Source: CAWEDP01 sp963807925 (GTDB lineage Bacteria; Acidobacteriota; Vicinamibacteria; Vicinamibacterales; CAVVIG01). Taken from it: 64,000 nucleotides of DNA. Below are positions 18,696 through 27,548 of this stretch, piece after piece. The DNA lies in contig CAWEDP010000002.1 in assembly GCA_963807925.1 (NCBI GenBank), positions 310,001-374,000 on the forward strand. Direction: 5' to 3'. The position numbers and the translations under genes were made by a program. The notes beneath the pieces were generated by a model that ran no database searches, was not told where the DNA came from, and saw nothing but the letters and a program-made list of their open reading frames with translations. Numbering within the stretch: position 1 is the stretch's first letter; each line of letters opens with the position of its first letter.

Positions 18696-18962
18696 TCAGG
18701 AGACCGGGCGCGCCCGCTCGTCGGCGCTTTCGCGACCGGCGGCCGCGGGACGCGGACGCCATGCCTCGTCGTCGGCGGCCCGGGTGTACGAACGATCCGG
18801 GTTCACGCAGAGAAACCTGGCGTCCACCAGCGCGGCGAGGACCATGGTGCACAGATCGCGGCTCATGCCGCAGAGGCGCTGCGCCTGTCGGACGGTCAGC
18901 CGCAGCCCCGGCATTTCCAGATACTCCGTACGAACGCGTTCGATCAGGATGGCGAGCGGCAT
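18696..18962 (-). CDS. Small helical DNA-binding-like protein
   Basis: 88 residues starting MPLAILIERVRTEYLEMPGLRL. The pattern LTVRQAQRLCGMSRDLCTMVLAALVDARFL resembles a winged helix-turn-helix of about 60 residues followed by a polar tail. I recognise this as a small protein common in Acidobacteria, but it has no established function. It lies convergent with the SRPBCC gene. DNA binding is inference from the helix pattern only. Confidence 0.6.
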   Translation of the reverse strand: MPLAILIERVRTEYLEMPGLRLTVRQAQRLCGMSRDLCTMVLAALVDARFLCVNPDRSYTRAADDEAWRPRPAAAGRESADERARPVS

Positions 18963-19374
18963 TGTCGGTCAGGGTACAGCTTAGCAGTAAATCGGGCCTC
19001 TCCGACCAGGGGACGGTCACTCATCGTGCAGGTTGGTGAACCGGCGTGCACGAGGGCGGGTGCCGAGCACCGGGGGCAGCCAGCCGTTCGCTTCATCGGG
19101 CGCGCGCGGTCGTTCATTGCCGATGCACAACCGTGGCGCCTCCCTGTTGCGCCCGCATCGCTGCCGGCGACGATCGGCGGCCGTCACGTTTGTATATTGA
19201 CACTAAACACCCTGACGTCGTATCGTCCGCGAGTCGACGAGCCTGCGCGCAGCACGCCGCGATTCCGGCCGATCACGCACGGCCGGACGGTCGTCCACGG
19301 AGAACGCCCGGGCGCCTCTCCTCGCCTGGCTCCGTGGATGGCCGCCCTTTCGCCGACAGATCCGCGCACCAGCC
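18963..19374. other. Intergenic region upstream of the NmrA-type gene
   Basis: 412 bp without a supported gene. It contains one copy of the 21-bp palindrome at 19190-19210 with an overlapping promoter, leaving a leader of about 150 bases before the ATG at 19375. That leader could hold regulatory RNA, but I see no recognisable riboswitch. Confidence 0.5.
19190..19210. promoter_or_regulatory. Copy 1 of the 21-bp palindromic operator, with overlapping promoter
   Basis: The arms read TTGTATATTG and CACTAAACAC around a central A. TTGACA at 19197-19202 serves as a -35 box, with TATCGT at 19221-19226 after an 18-bp spacer. A protein bound to the palindrome would cover the -35 box. Downstream gene: NmrA-type protein at 19375. 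Confidence 0.6.
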
Positions 19375-20361
19375 ATGTCGAGCGTCACTGGCGCCAAGCG
19401 CCTGATCGCGATCGTCGGCGGAACCGGCGCGCAGGGAGGCGGTCTGGCCCGCGCGATTCTGGACGATCCCGGGGGCCCGTTCGCGGCTCGCGTGCTCACG
19501 CGCGATCCGTCGTCCGCCCGCGCGGCGGCCCTCAGGCGGCGCGGCGCCGAAATCGTGCGCGCGAATCTCGACGATCCGGCGACCATTCAACGCGCCTTCG
19601 ACGGCGCGGCCGCCGCGTTCTGCGTGACGAACTACTGGGAGCACTTGTCGCCGGAACGCGAGATCGCGCAGGCCCATGGGATGGCGACCGCCGCCGGGGC
19701 CGCAGGCCTTCACCACGTGATCTGGTCCACCCTGGAAGACACGCGACGCTGGGTGCCGCTCGAAGACAGCCGGCTGCCGACGCTGCACGGCCGGTACAAG
19801 GTGCCGCATTTCGACGCCAAGGGCGAGTCGAATCGCTGGTTCGTCGAGGCCGGCGTCCCCACGACTTTTCTCCTCACGTCGTTCTATTGGGACAACCTCA
19901 TTCACTTTCGGATGGGCCCGCGACGAGGCGCTGACGGCACGCTGGCCATCACGTTTCCCATGGGCGATCGGAAGCTGCCCGGTATGGCGGCCGAGGACAT
20001 CGGACGGTGCGCCTACGGCGTGTTCAGGCGTGGCGCGGCGCTCATCGGCACAACCGTCGGCGTCGCAGGCGAGCACCTCACCTGCGGCGAGATGGCCTCG
20101 CGTCTGACGACGGCGCTCGGCGAGGAGGTTCGGTACGACGCAGTGTCGCCCGAGGTGTATCGGACGCTCGATGTCCCCGGCGCCGCCGACCTCGCCAACA
20201 TGTTCCAGTTCAAGCGCGACTTCGAGACGTACTTCTGCGGGGCTCGAAGCGTGGCCTCGAGTCGATCCCTTAATCCGGCGCTGCAGACCTTCGACCTGTG
20301 GCTGGCCGCGAACATCGGCCGGCTCCGGAGGGCCGAGGGCCCGTCACATCCATCTGCTTGA
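19375..20361 (+). CDS. NmrA-like NAD(P)-binding protein
   Basis: 328 residues from ATG 19375. The N-terminus has an atypical-SDR Rossmann motif (IAIVGGTGAQGGGLARAIL), then LTRDPSSARAAAL and the FCVTNYWEH segment typical of NmrA/HSCARG proteins. These proteins sense the NADP redox state or act as reductases. The usual SDR Tyr-Lys catalytic pair is not clear, which fits a sensor. A copy of the 21-bp palindrome lies 165 bp upstream, placing it in the proposed regulon with the TonB receptor that follows. Confidence 0.8.
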   Translation: MSSVTGAKRLIAIVGGTGAQGGGLARAILDDPGGPFAARVLTRDPSSARAAALRRRGAEIVRANLDDPATIQRAFDGAAAAFCVTNYWEHLSPEREIAQAHGMATAAGAAGLHHVIWSTLEDTRRWVPLEDSRLPTLHGRYKVPHFDAKGESNRWFVEAGVPTTFLLTSFYWDNLIHFRMGPRRGADGTLAITFPMGDRKLPGMAAEDIGRCAYGVFRRGAALIGTTVGVAGEHLTCGEMASRLTTALGEEVRYDAVSPEVYRTLDVPGAADLANMFQFKRDFETYFCGARSVASSRSLNPALQTFDLWLAANIGRLRRAEGPSHPSA

Positions 20362-20401
20362 ATCGCGCGGCCCCTGGCCTCCGCCTGCTCAGCATTTGTC
20401 G

Positions 20402-20430
20402 TTGACACACGCCGATCGTGCGACTATCGT
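20402..20430 (+). promoter_or_regulatory. Sigma-70-like promoter of the TonB receptor operon
   Basis: TTGACA at 20402-20407 and TATCGT at 20425-20430 are separated by 17 bp. The 21-bp palindrome lies just downstream at 20447-20467, between the promoter and the ribosome binding site. Confidence 0.5.
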
Positions 20431-20446
20431 GTCGCCACATTGCACA

Positions 20447-20467
20447 CTGTTCCTTGATGTTAAACAG
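20447..20467. promoter_or_regulatory. Copy 2 of the 21-bp palindromic operator
   Basis: Arms CTGTTCCTTG and TGTTAAACAG around a central A, 10 bp before the ATG at 20478 and downstream of a good promoter. In this place it can only block transcription or translation, so it looks like an operator rather than a promoter element. Confidence 0.65.
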
Positions 20468-20477
20468 GGGAGAGAGC

Positions 20478-23433
20478 ATGCGAGTCGTCATCGCCGCCCT
20501 CGTTGTCGCCGCGTTTCTTGGAAGGCCCACGCCCGGCTCCGCCCAGGCGCTCGGCACCATCGCCGGCCTTGTGAAAGACACCTCCGGCGCGATTCTGCCC
20601 GGAGTGACGGTCGAAGTCTCGAGCCCGGCCCTCATCGAGAGGGTCCGGACCGTCGTCACCGACGGCACCGGGCAGTACCGCGTCGTCAGCCTTCCGCCGG
20701 GTGTGTACACGGTCACGTTCGGACTGACCGGATTCAGTTCCGTGAAGCGCGAAGGGATCGAGGTGACGGCGAACTTTACGGCGTCGGTCAATGCGGATCT
20801 GGCGGTCGGCGCCGTCACCGAAACCATCACGGTCAGCGGGGAGACGCCCATCGTCGATTTGCAGTCGGCGGCGCAGACGCGTGCGCTCACCGCGACGGCG
20901 TTCAAGGACATTCCGACCAGCGGTGTCTGGATTCAGCTGGCCACGCTCATCCCCGCGGTGCAGACGACGACCCGCGACGTCGGCGGATCGTCGGGAGACA
21001 CCACGGGCGCGCAGGTCACGGCACACGGCGGCCTCGCCGGCGACGGGGTCTCGCTCCTGGACGGGCTGCGGGTCGGCAACATGTATCTCAGCTCGAACGT
21101 GTCGAACATGAGCTTTTCGCCGCTGCTGTTCGAGCAGGTGGATATTTCCATCTCGGGTCAGACCGGCGAGTCGGGCACCAACGGCGTGCTGGCGAACATG
21201 ATTCCCAAGTCGGGCGGCAATACGTTCCACGGGGCGTTCCTGGCCAACGGGTCGGGGCCCAGTCTTCAGGCAAGCAACATCACCCAGCGTCTGATCGATC
21301 GGGGACTGGCCGGCGCGCCGACGAGCCTGAAGAAGCTCTACGACGTGAACGGCGCCATCGGCGGACCGATCCGGCGCGACAAGGTGTGGTTCTATTTCAC
21401 CTCGCGCCACTTCACGAACGAGTCCTACATCGCCGGCCTGTTCTACCCGGTGGATCCGGCGGCCGTGATTCGGCGAGAGGATACGGGCCACCAGGCGAAC
21501 AACGGCACCTGGACGACGGACAACAACCTGCGGCTGACGTGGGCGATGTCGCAGAAGTCGAAGCTCTCCGCGTGGTATGCCTATCAGCGCAAGCAGGATC
21601 CGTTCTGGACGATCAACGCGGCGCTCTCGCCGGAGGCGGCACGGGTCACGGAGTGGTACACGCAGCTCGGGACCCTGACGTGGACCTACACGGCGACCAA
21701 TCGCCTGCTGTTTGAAGCCGGCATCTCGCCGGGCGGCAGCCCGGACACCATCCTGGCGCAGCCGGATCGCAGCTCCGGGATTCCGATCGTGGAGCAGGGA
21801 ACCGGCACCAATCCGCTCGCCAAGCCGATGACCTATCGCGCCTCGACGGCGTCGAACATGTACGACAACGTCCGCCAGCAGAGTTACAAGGCGTCGGTCA
21901 GCTACGTCACCGGCACCCACAGCGTGAAGGTCGGCATGGACCTGCAGCGCGGGCACTTCAACCGGAACAACTTCGCCAACCCGTACAACGACATTCAGAT
22001 CCGGACGCTGGACTTCGTCCCCAACCAGGTCACCATCTTCGCGCCGCTGGCCGGGTTCACCAGCCGGCTGGACCACAATCTGGGCGTGTACGCGCAGGAC
22101 CGGTGGACGCTCCGCCGGCTGACCCTCAGCGGCGGTCTCCGGTTCGATTTCCAGAACGAGTCGGTGGACGCCTTCACCGCGAACACGACCCGGTGGACGC
22201 CGGGCCGTACCAACTGGTACGGGGAAGTCACGAACGTGCCGAACTGGAAGGACGTGGAACCGCGGATCAATGCGGCGTACGACCTGTTCGGCGACGGCAA
22301 GACGGCGCTCAAGGCGAGCGCCAGCCGCAGCGTCGAACAGGACTCCATCCGGTACACCGACGCCAACAATCCGGGCAACACCATTCAGCAGACCACGTCG
22401 CGTACCTGGAGCGACAGCAACGGCAACTTCTATCCGGACTGCGACCTGCTCAACCCGGCGTCCCAGGACAACCGCGCGGCCGGCGGCGACCTCTGCGGCG
22501 GATGGCTGAACCTGAATTTCGGGAACTTCCTGCCGTCCACGTTCTATGATCCCGCGATCCTGAACGGCTGGGGCGTGCGCCCCTGGAACTGGGAGTTCTC
22601 GACCAGCGTGCAGCACGAGATCATGCCCCGGGTCTCGGTCAACGTCGGCTACTACCGGCGGGTTCAGGGCAACTTCTTCGTGACCGACAACGAGGCGGTC
22701 ACTCCTGCCGATTACCTGCCGTTCAGCGTCACGGTGCCCGCCGATTCGCGGCTGCCTGATGCCGGACAGACCATCACCGGGCTGTACCGACCAGCGCGCG
22801 ACCGTCGTCAATCGCAACGTCGTGAAGGCAGCCTCCCTGTTCGGCAATCAGTATCAGCACTGGAACGGCGTCGACCTCAACGTTGACGCGAGGCTGAGGA
22901 ACAGCGTATTCCTGCAGGGCGGCTTCAGTACGGGCGCCACCGAGACGGACAATTGCGACGTCGTCGGGAAGGTGAACAACCCGAGCCTGCTCTACTGCCA
23001 CCAGAGTGTCAGGCTGACCCAGTTCAAGGGACTCGGATCGTCCACGCTGCCCTGGGCCGGGGTGAGGGTGAGCGGAACGTTCCAGAGTCTTCCCGGCCCG
23101 CAGGTGGCCGCCAACGTCACCTACACGAACGCCGACATCACGGCCGGTCGGGTGCAGGGCCTCGGGCGCAGCACGTTTCTCGCGGCGCAGTCCAGCGTCA
23201 ACGTCATCGAGCCGGGCACGATCTTCGGCGACCGGTTGAACCAGGTCGACTTTCGCGTGACGAAGATCGTCAATGTGGGTCGCGGAAAGCTCGAAGCGAA
23301 CCTGGACCTGTACAACCTGGGCAACTCCGATGCGATCCTCACGCAGAACAATACGTTCGGAGCGACCTGGACGCGGCCGGCCTCGGTGATTCAGCCGCGG
23401 TTCATCAAGTTCACCGTGAGGTTCGACTTCTAG
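20478..23433 (+). CDS. TonB-dependent receptor, Oar-like with carboxypeptidase-regulatory domain (frameshift near 22787)
   Basis: Starts at ATG 20478 after GGGGAGAGAGC, with a signal peptide ending near GSAQA. The regulatory domain (LGTIAGLVKDTSGAILPGVT) is followed by a plug (ETITVSGETPIVDLQSA) and a barrel with repeated aromatic girdle strands. The frame breaks at ITGLY: the coding strand has GTACCGACC, and dropping one C restores DQRATVVNRNVVKAASLFGN and the end FIKFTVRFDF, giving about 984 residues. It probably imports a TonB-dependent substrate across the outer membrane. It heads an operon with the secreted GRPHP, MBL and EDWRW proteins at 23447-26127. Confidence 0.88.
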
Positions 23434-23446
23434 AGGATTGGGGCGC

Positions 23447-24277
23447 GTGGGGATTCGAATTTCGTTCGTCGCTGCGGTCGCCGTTGCAGCGCTCGCCGGG
23501 TGTGCACAGCCGGCGCGGGCACAGTCGGATTTCGCCGGCGAGTGGCAGCCGGTTCGTAACCAGGACAACTCGGAGAACCCGTCGATCGGCGATTTCGTGG
23601 GCCTTCCGCTCAACGAGGCGGGCCTGGCCCGCGCCGAGGCGTGGGATGCCGCCATTCAGTCGATGCCCGAATGGCAGTGCCGCCCGCACGGGTGGGCCTA
23701 CATCTATCGCGGGCCGACGGCTCTGCGGATCTGGAAGGACATCGACCCCTTCACGCGGGAGGTGACGGCGTTCCACGCACAATGGCAGCAGTCCGCCGAG
23801 ACGCCGATCTACCTCGACCGACGTCCGCATCCTCCGGACTACGCGCCGTACACCTGGATGGGCTTCTCGACGGCGGTCTGGGAAGGCACGATCCTCAGGA
23901 TCACGACGACGCACATCAAAGAGGACTACTACCGGCGGAACGGGATCTTTGCCAGCGACCGAGCCACGGTGACGACCTACTGGAGCCGGCACGGCGACTA
24001 TCTGACGTGGATTAACATCGTGCACGATCCGGTCTATCTCACCGAGCCGCTGATCCGCAGCGGCGAGTATCGTCTGAACCTTGGCGCCGCGTTCCCGCCC
24101 CATCCGTGCACGCCCACCTTCGAGGGCCACGAGACCAGCGAGGTGCCGTCCCACCTGCCCGGGACCAACCCGTTCCTCAACGAGCCGGCGGCCATGATGA
24201 AGATTCCGCCCGAGGCGCTGCGCGCGGGCGCCCGGACGATGTACCCGGAGTTCCGCCAGACGCTCAAACAGCCATGA
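23447..24277 (+). CDS. GRPHP-family lipoprotein (uncharacterised)
   Basis: I chose GTG 23447 because AGAGG lies 10 bases upstream; a TTG at 23438 is too close to it. The signal peptide contains VAALAGC, a possible lipobox, so it may be anchored to a membrane; an alternative cleavage after RAQ is also possible. Family blocks: GEWQPVRNQDN, CRPHGWAYIYRG, LDRRPHPPDYAPYTWMGFS (note LDRR for the usual MDGR), TTTHIKEDYYRRNG, WSRHGDYLTWINIVHDPVYLTEPL and PSHLPGTNPFLNEPA. It starts 14 bp after the receptor stop, and its own stop overlaps the MBL start. Confidence 0.8.
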   Translation: MGIRISFVAAVAVAALAGCAQPARAQSDFAGEWQPVRNQDNSENPSIGDFVGLPLNEAGLARAEAWDAAIQSMPEWQCRPHGWAYIYRGPTALRIWKDIDPFTREVTAFHAQWQQSAETPIYLDRRPHPPDYAPYTWMGFSTAVWEGTILRITTTHIKEDYYRRNGIFASDRATVTTYWSRHGDYLTWINIVHDPVYLTEPLIRSGEYRLNLGAAFPPHPCTPTFEGHETSEVPSHLPGTNPFLNEPAAMMKIPPEALRAGARTMYPEFRQTLKQP

Positions 24278-25341
24278 CGCGTCTGTTCGTCGTTCTGTCG
24301 GCGGTCGTCGCCGTCGGGCTCGCGGTGCTCGACGCCCAGCGCCCGCCATCGCCGGCTGTCACGCCCGCGGCATCGGAGCTCCACGTGCTCCCGCTCAGGG
24401 GCAACGTCTACCTGCTGGTGGGCGCCGGCGCGAACATCACGTTGTCGGTCGGGAGGGAGGGCGTCCTGCTCGTCGATGCCGGAACCGAGGCGATGGCCGA
24501 CAAGGTGATCGCCGCCGTCCAGGATCTGGCGCGGCAGGTGACGGCGGCGCCCACCGTCGTCAAACCGTGTCCCGGCATGGGATGCGTCGGCGTCACTTAC
24601 CCGGCATACCTCGGCATCATCGCCTCCCCGGCGCCGCCTCGACCCATCCAGTACATTGTCGACACCAACGGCGATCCGGATCACGTCGGGGGGAACGCGA
24701 AGATTGCGCAGTCCGGCACGACCTTCGGCGGCGGGCCGGGCCTGGGCGCCTTCCAGGCGATTGTGCGGGAGAGCGCCACGATCTACGCGCACGAGAACAC
24801 GCTGGAACGGATGGCGGCGGCGAAAATTCCGACCGCGTCGCTTCCCACCGAGACCTACCCGACCGATTACAAGCAGTATGTCAACGGCGAAGGGATTCAC
24901 CTGATTCACCAGCCGGCGGCGCACAGCGACGGAGACACCATCGTCCAATTCCGCGGCTCCGACGTCATCGCCACGGGAGACATCCTCTCGACGGTCAGCT
25001 ATCCCGTCTTCGATCCGGCGCGCGGAGGCAGCATCGACGGCATCGTCGACGGCCTCAACCATCTGCTCGACCTGGTCATCGCCGAGTACCAGACCGAGGG
25101 CGGCACGCTGCTCGTGCCGGGGCACGGACGCGTCTGCGATGCGGCGGATCTGGCGACGTACCGGGACGCCGTCAGCATCATGCGCGACCGCGTGAAGGAC
25201 ATGGTGAAACGCGGCATGACGCTCGAGCAGGTGAAGGCCGCGCGACCCACCAAGGACTACGACCCGCGGTACGACACGCCCGGCTGGACGAAGGATCAGT
25301 TCGTCGAGGCGATGTACCGAACCCTCTCATCGAAGAAGTAG
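24274..25341 (+). CDS. Secreted metallo-beta-lactamase-fold protein with degenerate metal motif
   Basis: 355 residues; ATG 24274 overlaps the upstream stop (ATGA). The signal peptide ends near VLDAQRP. The metal loop reads DTNGDPDHVGGN: N132-x-D134-x-D136-H137 replaces HxHxDH. Other fold elements are intact (GVLLVDAGTEAMADKVI, PAAHSDGDTIVQF, SDVIATGDIL, VPGHGRV). An Asn at the first position is what subclass B2 beta-lactamases have, which use only the second zinc site, so a one-metal enzyme is plausible. An insert rich in Pro and with a C-P-G-M-G-C motif precedes the loop. Part of the receptor operon. Confidence 0.85.
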   Translation: MTRLFVVLSAVVAVGLAVLDAQRPPSPAVTPAASELHVLPLRGNVYLLVGAGANITLSVGREGVLLVDAGTEAMADKVIAAVQDLARQVTAAPTVVKPCPGMGCVGVTYPAYLGIIASPAPPRPIQYIVDTNGDPDHVGGNAKIAQSGTTFGGGPGLGAFQAIVRESATIYAHENTLERMAAAKIPTASLPTETYPTDYKQYVNGEGIHLIHQPAAHSDGDTIVQFRGSDVIATGDILSTVSYPVFDPARGGSIDGIVDGLNHLLDLVIAEYQTEGGTLLVPGHGRVCDAADLATYRDAVSIMRDRVKDMVKRGMTLEQVKAARPTKDYDPRYDTPGWTKDQFVEAMYRTLSSKK

Positions 25342-25344
25342 CCG

Positions 25345-26127
25345 ATGTCCAGACGCGCTTCGTTGATTCTGGCGGGCGCCCTGCTCCTGCTGATGCCGTT
25401 CGGCGTGCAGGCTCAGCGCGGCGGTCGGGGCCGCGGCGGCAATCAGGCGCCGGGCGGCGGACGCGGAGACGCCCAGGCGGCGGCGCCGTTCGATCCCACG
25501 GGCTACTTCGTGTCTCTGGTGTCCGACGAGTGGCGATACCGCATGCTGACGCCGCCCAAGGGCAACGTGGACTACGTGCCGGTCACCGCGGAGGGGCGGC
25601 GCGTGGCGGGGGAGTGGGATCCGGCGAAGGACGAAGCGGCCGGCGCGGCCTGCAAGGCCTACGGCGCCGGCGGCATCATGCGGCTGCCGACGCGTCTGCA
25701 CATCACGTGGCCGGACCCGAACACGCTCCGCATCGACACCGACAGCGGCACGCAGACGCGCCTCTTGCACTTCGATCAGGCGCAGCCGCCTGCCGACGAG
25801 CAGCCGTCGTGGCAGGGGTACTCGGTCGCCCAGTGGGAGCTCGTCGGCCGTGGCGCCGCCGGGCAGCGGCGGCCCGGACAGCTGAAGGTCGTGACCACGA
25901 AGATGAGACCGGGGTACCTTCGGAAGAACGGCGTACCGTACGGCGGCAATGCCGTCTTGACCGAGTACGTCGCTCTGCTCAAGGATGACGACGGCGTCGA
26001 GTATCTCGCTGTGACATCCATGCTCGAGGACCCGATGTACTTGCAGCAGCCGTGGGTGCGCACGTCGCAGTTCAGGAAGCAGGCCGACGCCAAGGGTTGG
26101 AATCCGACGCCGTGCGAGGCGCGCTAG
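25345..26127 (+). CDS. Secreted protein, EDWRW family (uncharacterised)
   Basis: 260 residues, with a signal peptide ending near GVQAQ. Core blocks: FDPTGYFVSLVSDEWRYRMLTPPKGN, CKAYGAGGIMRLPTRLHITW, TDSGTQTRLLHFDQA, GYSVAQWELVG, LKVVTTKMRPGYLRKNGVPYGG and QPWVRTSQFRKQADAKGWNPTPC. The glycine-rich insert of its two relatives is reduced to a few residues. It is the last gene of the receptor operon. The stop overlaps by 3 bp the stop of the convergent TPR gene. Confidence 0.8.
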   Translation: MSRRASLILAGALLLLMPFGVQAQRGGRGRGGNQAPGGGRGDAQAAAPFDPTGYFVSLVSDEWRYRMLTPPKGNVDYVPVTAEGRRVAGEWDPAKDEAAGAACKAYGAGGIMRLPTRLHITWPDPNTLRIDTDSGTQTRLLHFDQAQPPADEQPSWQGYSVAQWELVGRGAAGQRRPGQLKVVTTKMRPGYLRKNGVPYGGNAVLTEYVALLKDDDGVEYLAVTSMLEDPMYLQQPWVRTSQFRKQADAKGWNPTPCEAR

Positions 26128-27548
26128 CGTCCGCGCGCGGCCGGATGTTGGATCGTCCCGAGATTGGCCCGCGCGGTGCGATTGCCGGGATCCAGCGTCA
26201 GCACGCGTTCCCACTCCGCTGAGGCCTCGTCGAGTCTGCCCTGGCGCGCGAGAATCACCGCCAGGTTGTTCCGCGCATTCAGTTCGAAGGGATCGCGCGC
26301 CAGCGCGAGGCGGTACTCCGCGGCGGCCTCCGCCAGCCGACCCATCGTCGAGAGCACCACCCCCAGGTTGTAGTGGGTTTCGGCATCGTCGATCCCCTCG
26401 AGGGCGCGGCGAAGGTATCGCTCGGCTTCGCCGGGGCGCCCGAGGTCGCTCAAGCAGGTCCCGATGTTCGCGAGGCCCAGATAGTCCCCCGGAACGCGCC
26501 GATTGAACGCCATGAAGTACTCCAGCGCCTCCTCGTTGCGCCCCAGATTGCGGAGCACGCGTCCGAGCTTGGCGAGCACGTCGGGGTTGGCCGGATCGAA
26601 TTCGAGCGCACGGCGAACGAGGTGCTCGCTCCACGCCGCGTTGGTGGCGAGATCGGCGTCCGAGGCCTGACGGAGCAGGAAGGTGCCGTTCCTCGATTCT
26701 TCCGCAAGCGCATCGACCATCGGATCGGCATAGGGCGCGTACGCCGGCAGCCGGCTCGCCCGCGCGCGGGCGAGCGCGGCCTCGTCGGGCCGTCCAAGAA
26801 CATCGTCGCTTTCCGCGAGCAGGCGAAAGGCCGAGCCGAACCGCGGCGCCTCTGTCGTCAGGCGCTCGAGGAGTTGCCTCGCAGTGTCGGCTTCGCCGCG
26901 GGCCAGGGCGATTCGCGCCAGCCCCAGGGAGGCGTACGCCTTCAACGGAATGTCCGCCGTGCGCCCTGGAGCGTCGCCTTCGCGCTCGGGTTCCGGCGCG
27001 GTTTCCGCGCGGCGCCAGGACGCCTCGGCCTCGTCGTACCGGCCCTCCTTGAAGGCCGCGTCGCCCAACCACCACCAGGCGACGCCGAGCTGAGGGGCTT
27101 TCGCCAACACGCGTCGGAGCGTGTCGGCGAACGGCTCGCCGCCGCCGCGTTCGCCGCTGATGAGGGCGTCGTAGTACAACCAGCGCCAGTCTCCCCCGTC
27201 CAGCTGCTGCGCGAGGCGATAGCAGCGCTGCGCGGCGTCGTAGAACATGTCCGCGTGCAGCGCGAGGCACCAGGCACCGACCTTCGCCGCCGATCGCGGC
27301 TCGGCCACGGCGTCGGCACGCCGGCTGCGCAGGTGGTCGACGACAGACGCGGGCTGCCTGGACAGATCGGGTAGCGCGGGCAACCGGGCGAGCGTTCGGC
27401 TCCGGGCTGTCTGCCAGGCGGCGAAGAACGACGCCGCGACCACCAGTCCGGCGAGTGGGACGGTCAGCCACCTTCGCGACAGCCGCCGGCGCCGGCTGCG
27501 CGCCTGCGCGGCCGCCGGCGCCCGGTCACCGCGCCGCCGCCGGCCCAT
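26124..27548 (-). CDS. Membrane-anchored TPR protein
   Basis: 474 residues from ATG 27548, chosen because it follows the VCBS gene with a 23-bp overlap. A very basic N-terminus (MGRRRRG, RSRRRRLSRRW) precedes one membrane segment (LTVPLAGLVVAASFFAAW). The rest is helical TPR repeats; the clearest are at the end (DPANPDVLAKLGRVLRNLG, DAETHYNLGVVLSTMGRLAE, LNARNNLAVILARQGRLDEA). Likely a scaffold on the periplasmic side. The pairing with a VCBS protein parallels the TPR-CRTAC1 pair at 43350-47021. Confidence 0.8.
   Translation of the reverse strand: MGRRRRGDRAPAAAQARSRRRRLSRRWLTVPLAGLVVAASFFAAWQTARSRTLARLPALPDLSRQPASVVDHLRSRRADAVAEPRSAAKVGAWCLALHADMFYDAAQRCYRLAQQLDGGDWRWLYYDALISGERGGGEPFADTLRRVLAKAPQLGVAWWWLGDAAFKEGRYDEAEASWRRAETAPEPEREGDAPGRTADIPLKAYASLGLARIALARGEADTARQLLERLTTEAPRFGSAFRLLAESDDVLGRPDEAALARARASRLPAYAPYADPMVDALAEESRNGTFLLRQASDADLATNAAWSEHLVRRALEFDPANPDVLAKLGRVLRNLGRNEEALEYFMAFNRRVPGDYLGLANIGTCLSDLGRPGEAERYLRRALEGIDDAETHYNLGVVLSTMGRLAEAAAEYRLALARDPFELNARNNLAVILARQGRLDEASAEWERVLTLDPGNRTARANLGTIQHPAARGR

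Noticed and set aside
20460..22847. 795-codon minus-strand frame over the TonB receptor
   Set aside because: Antisense image of the receptor; no start signal or domain.
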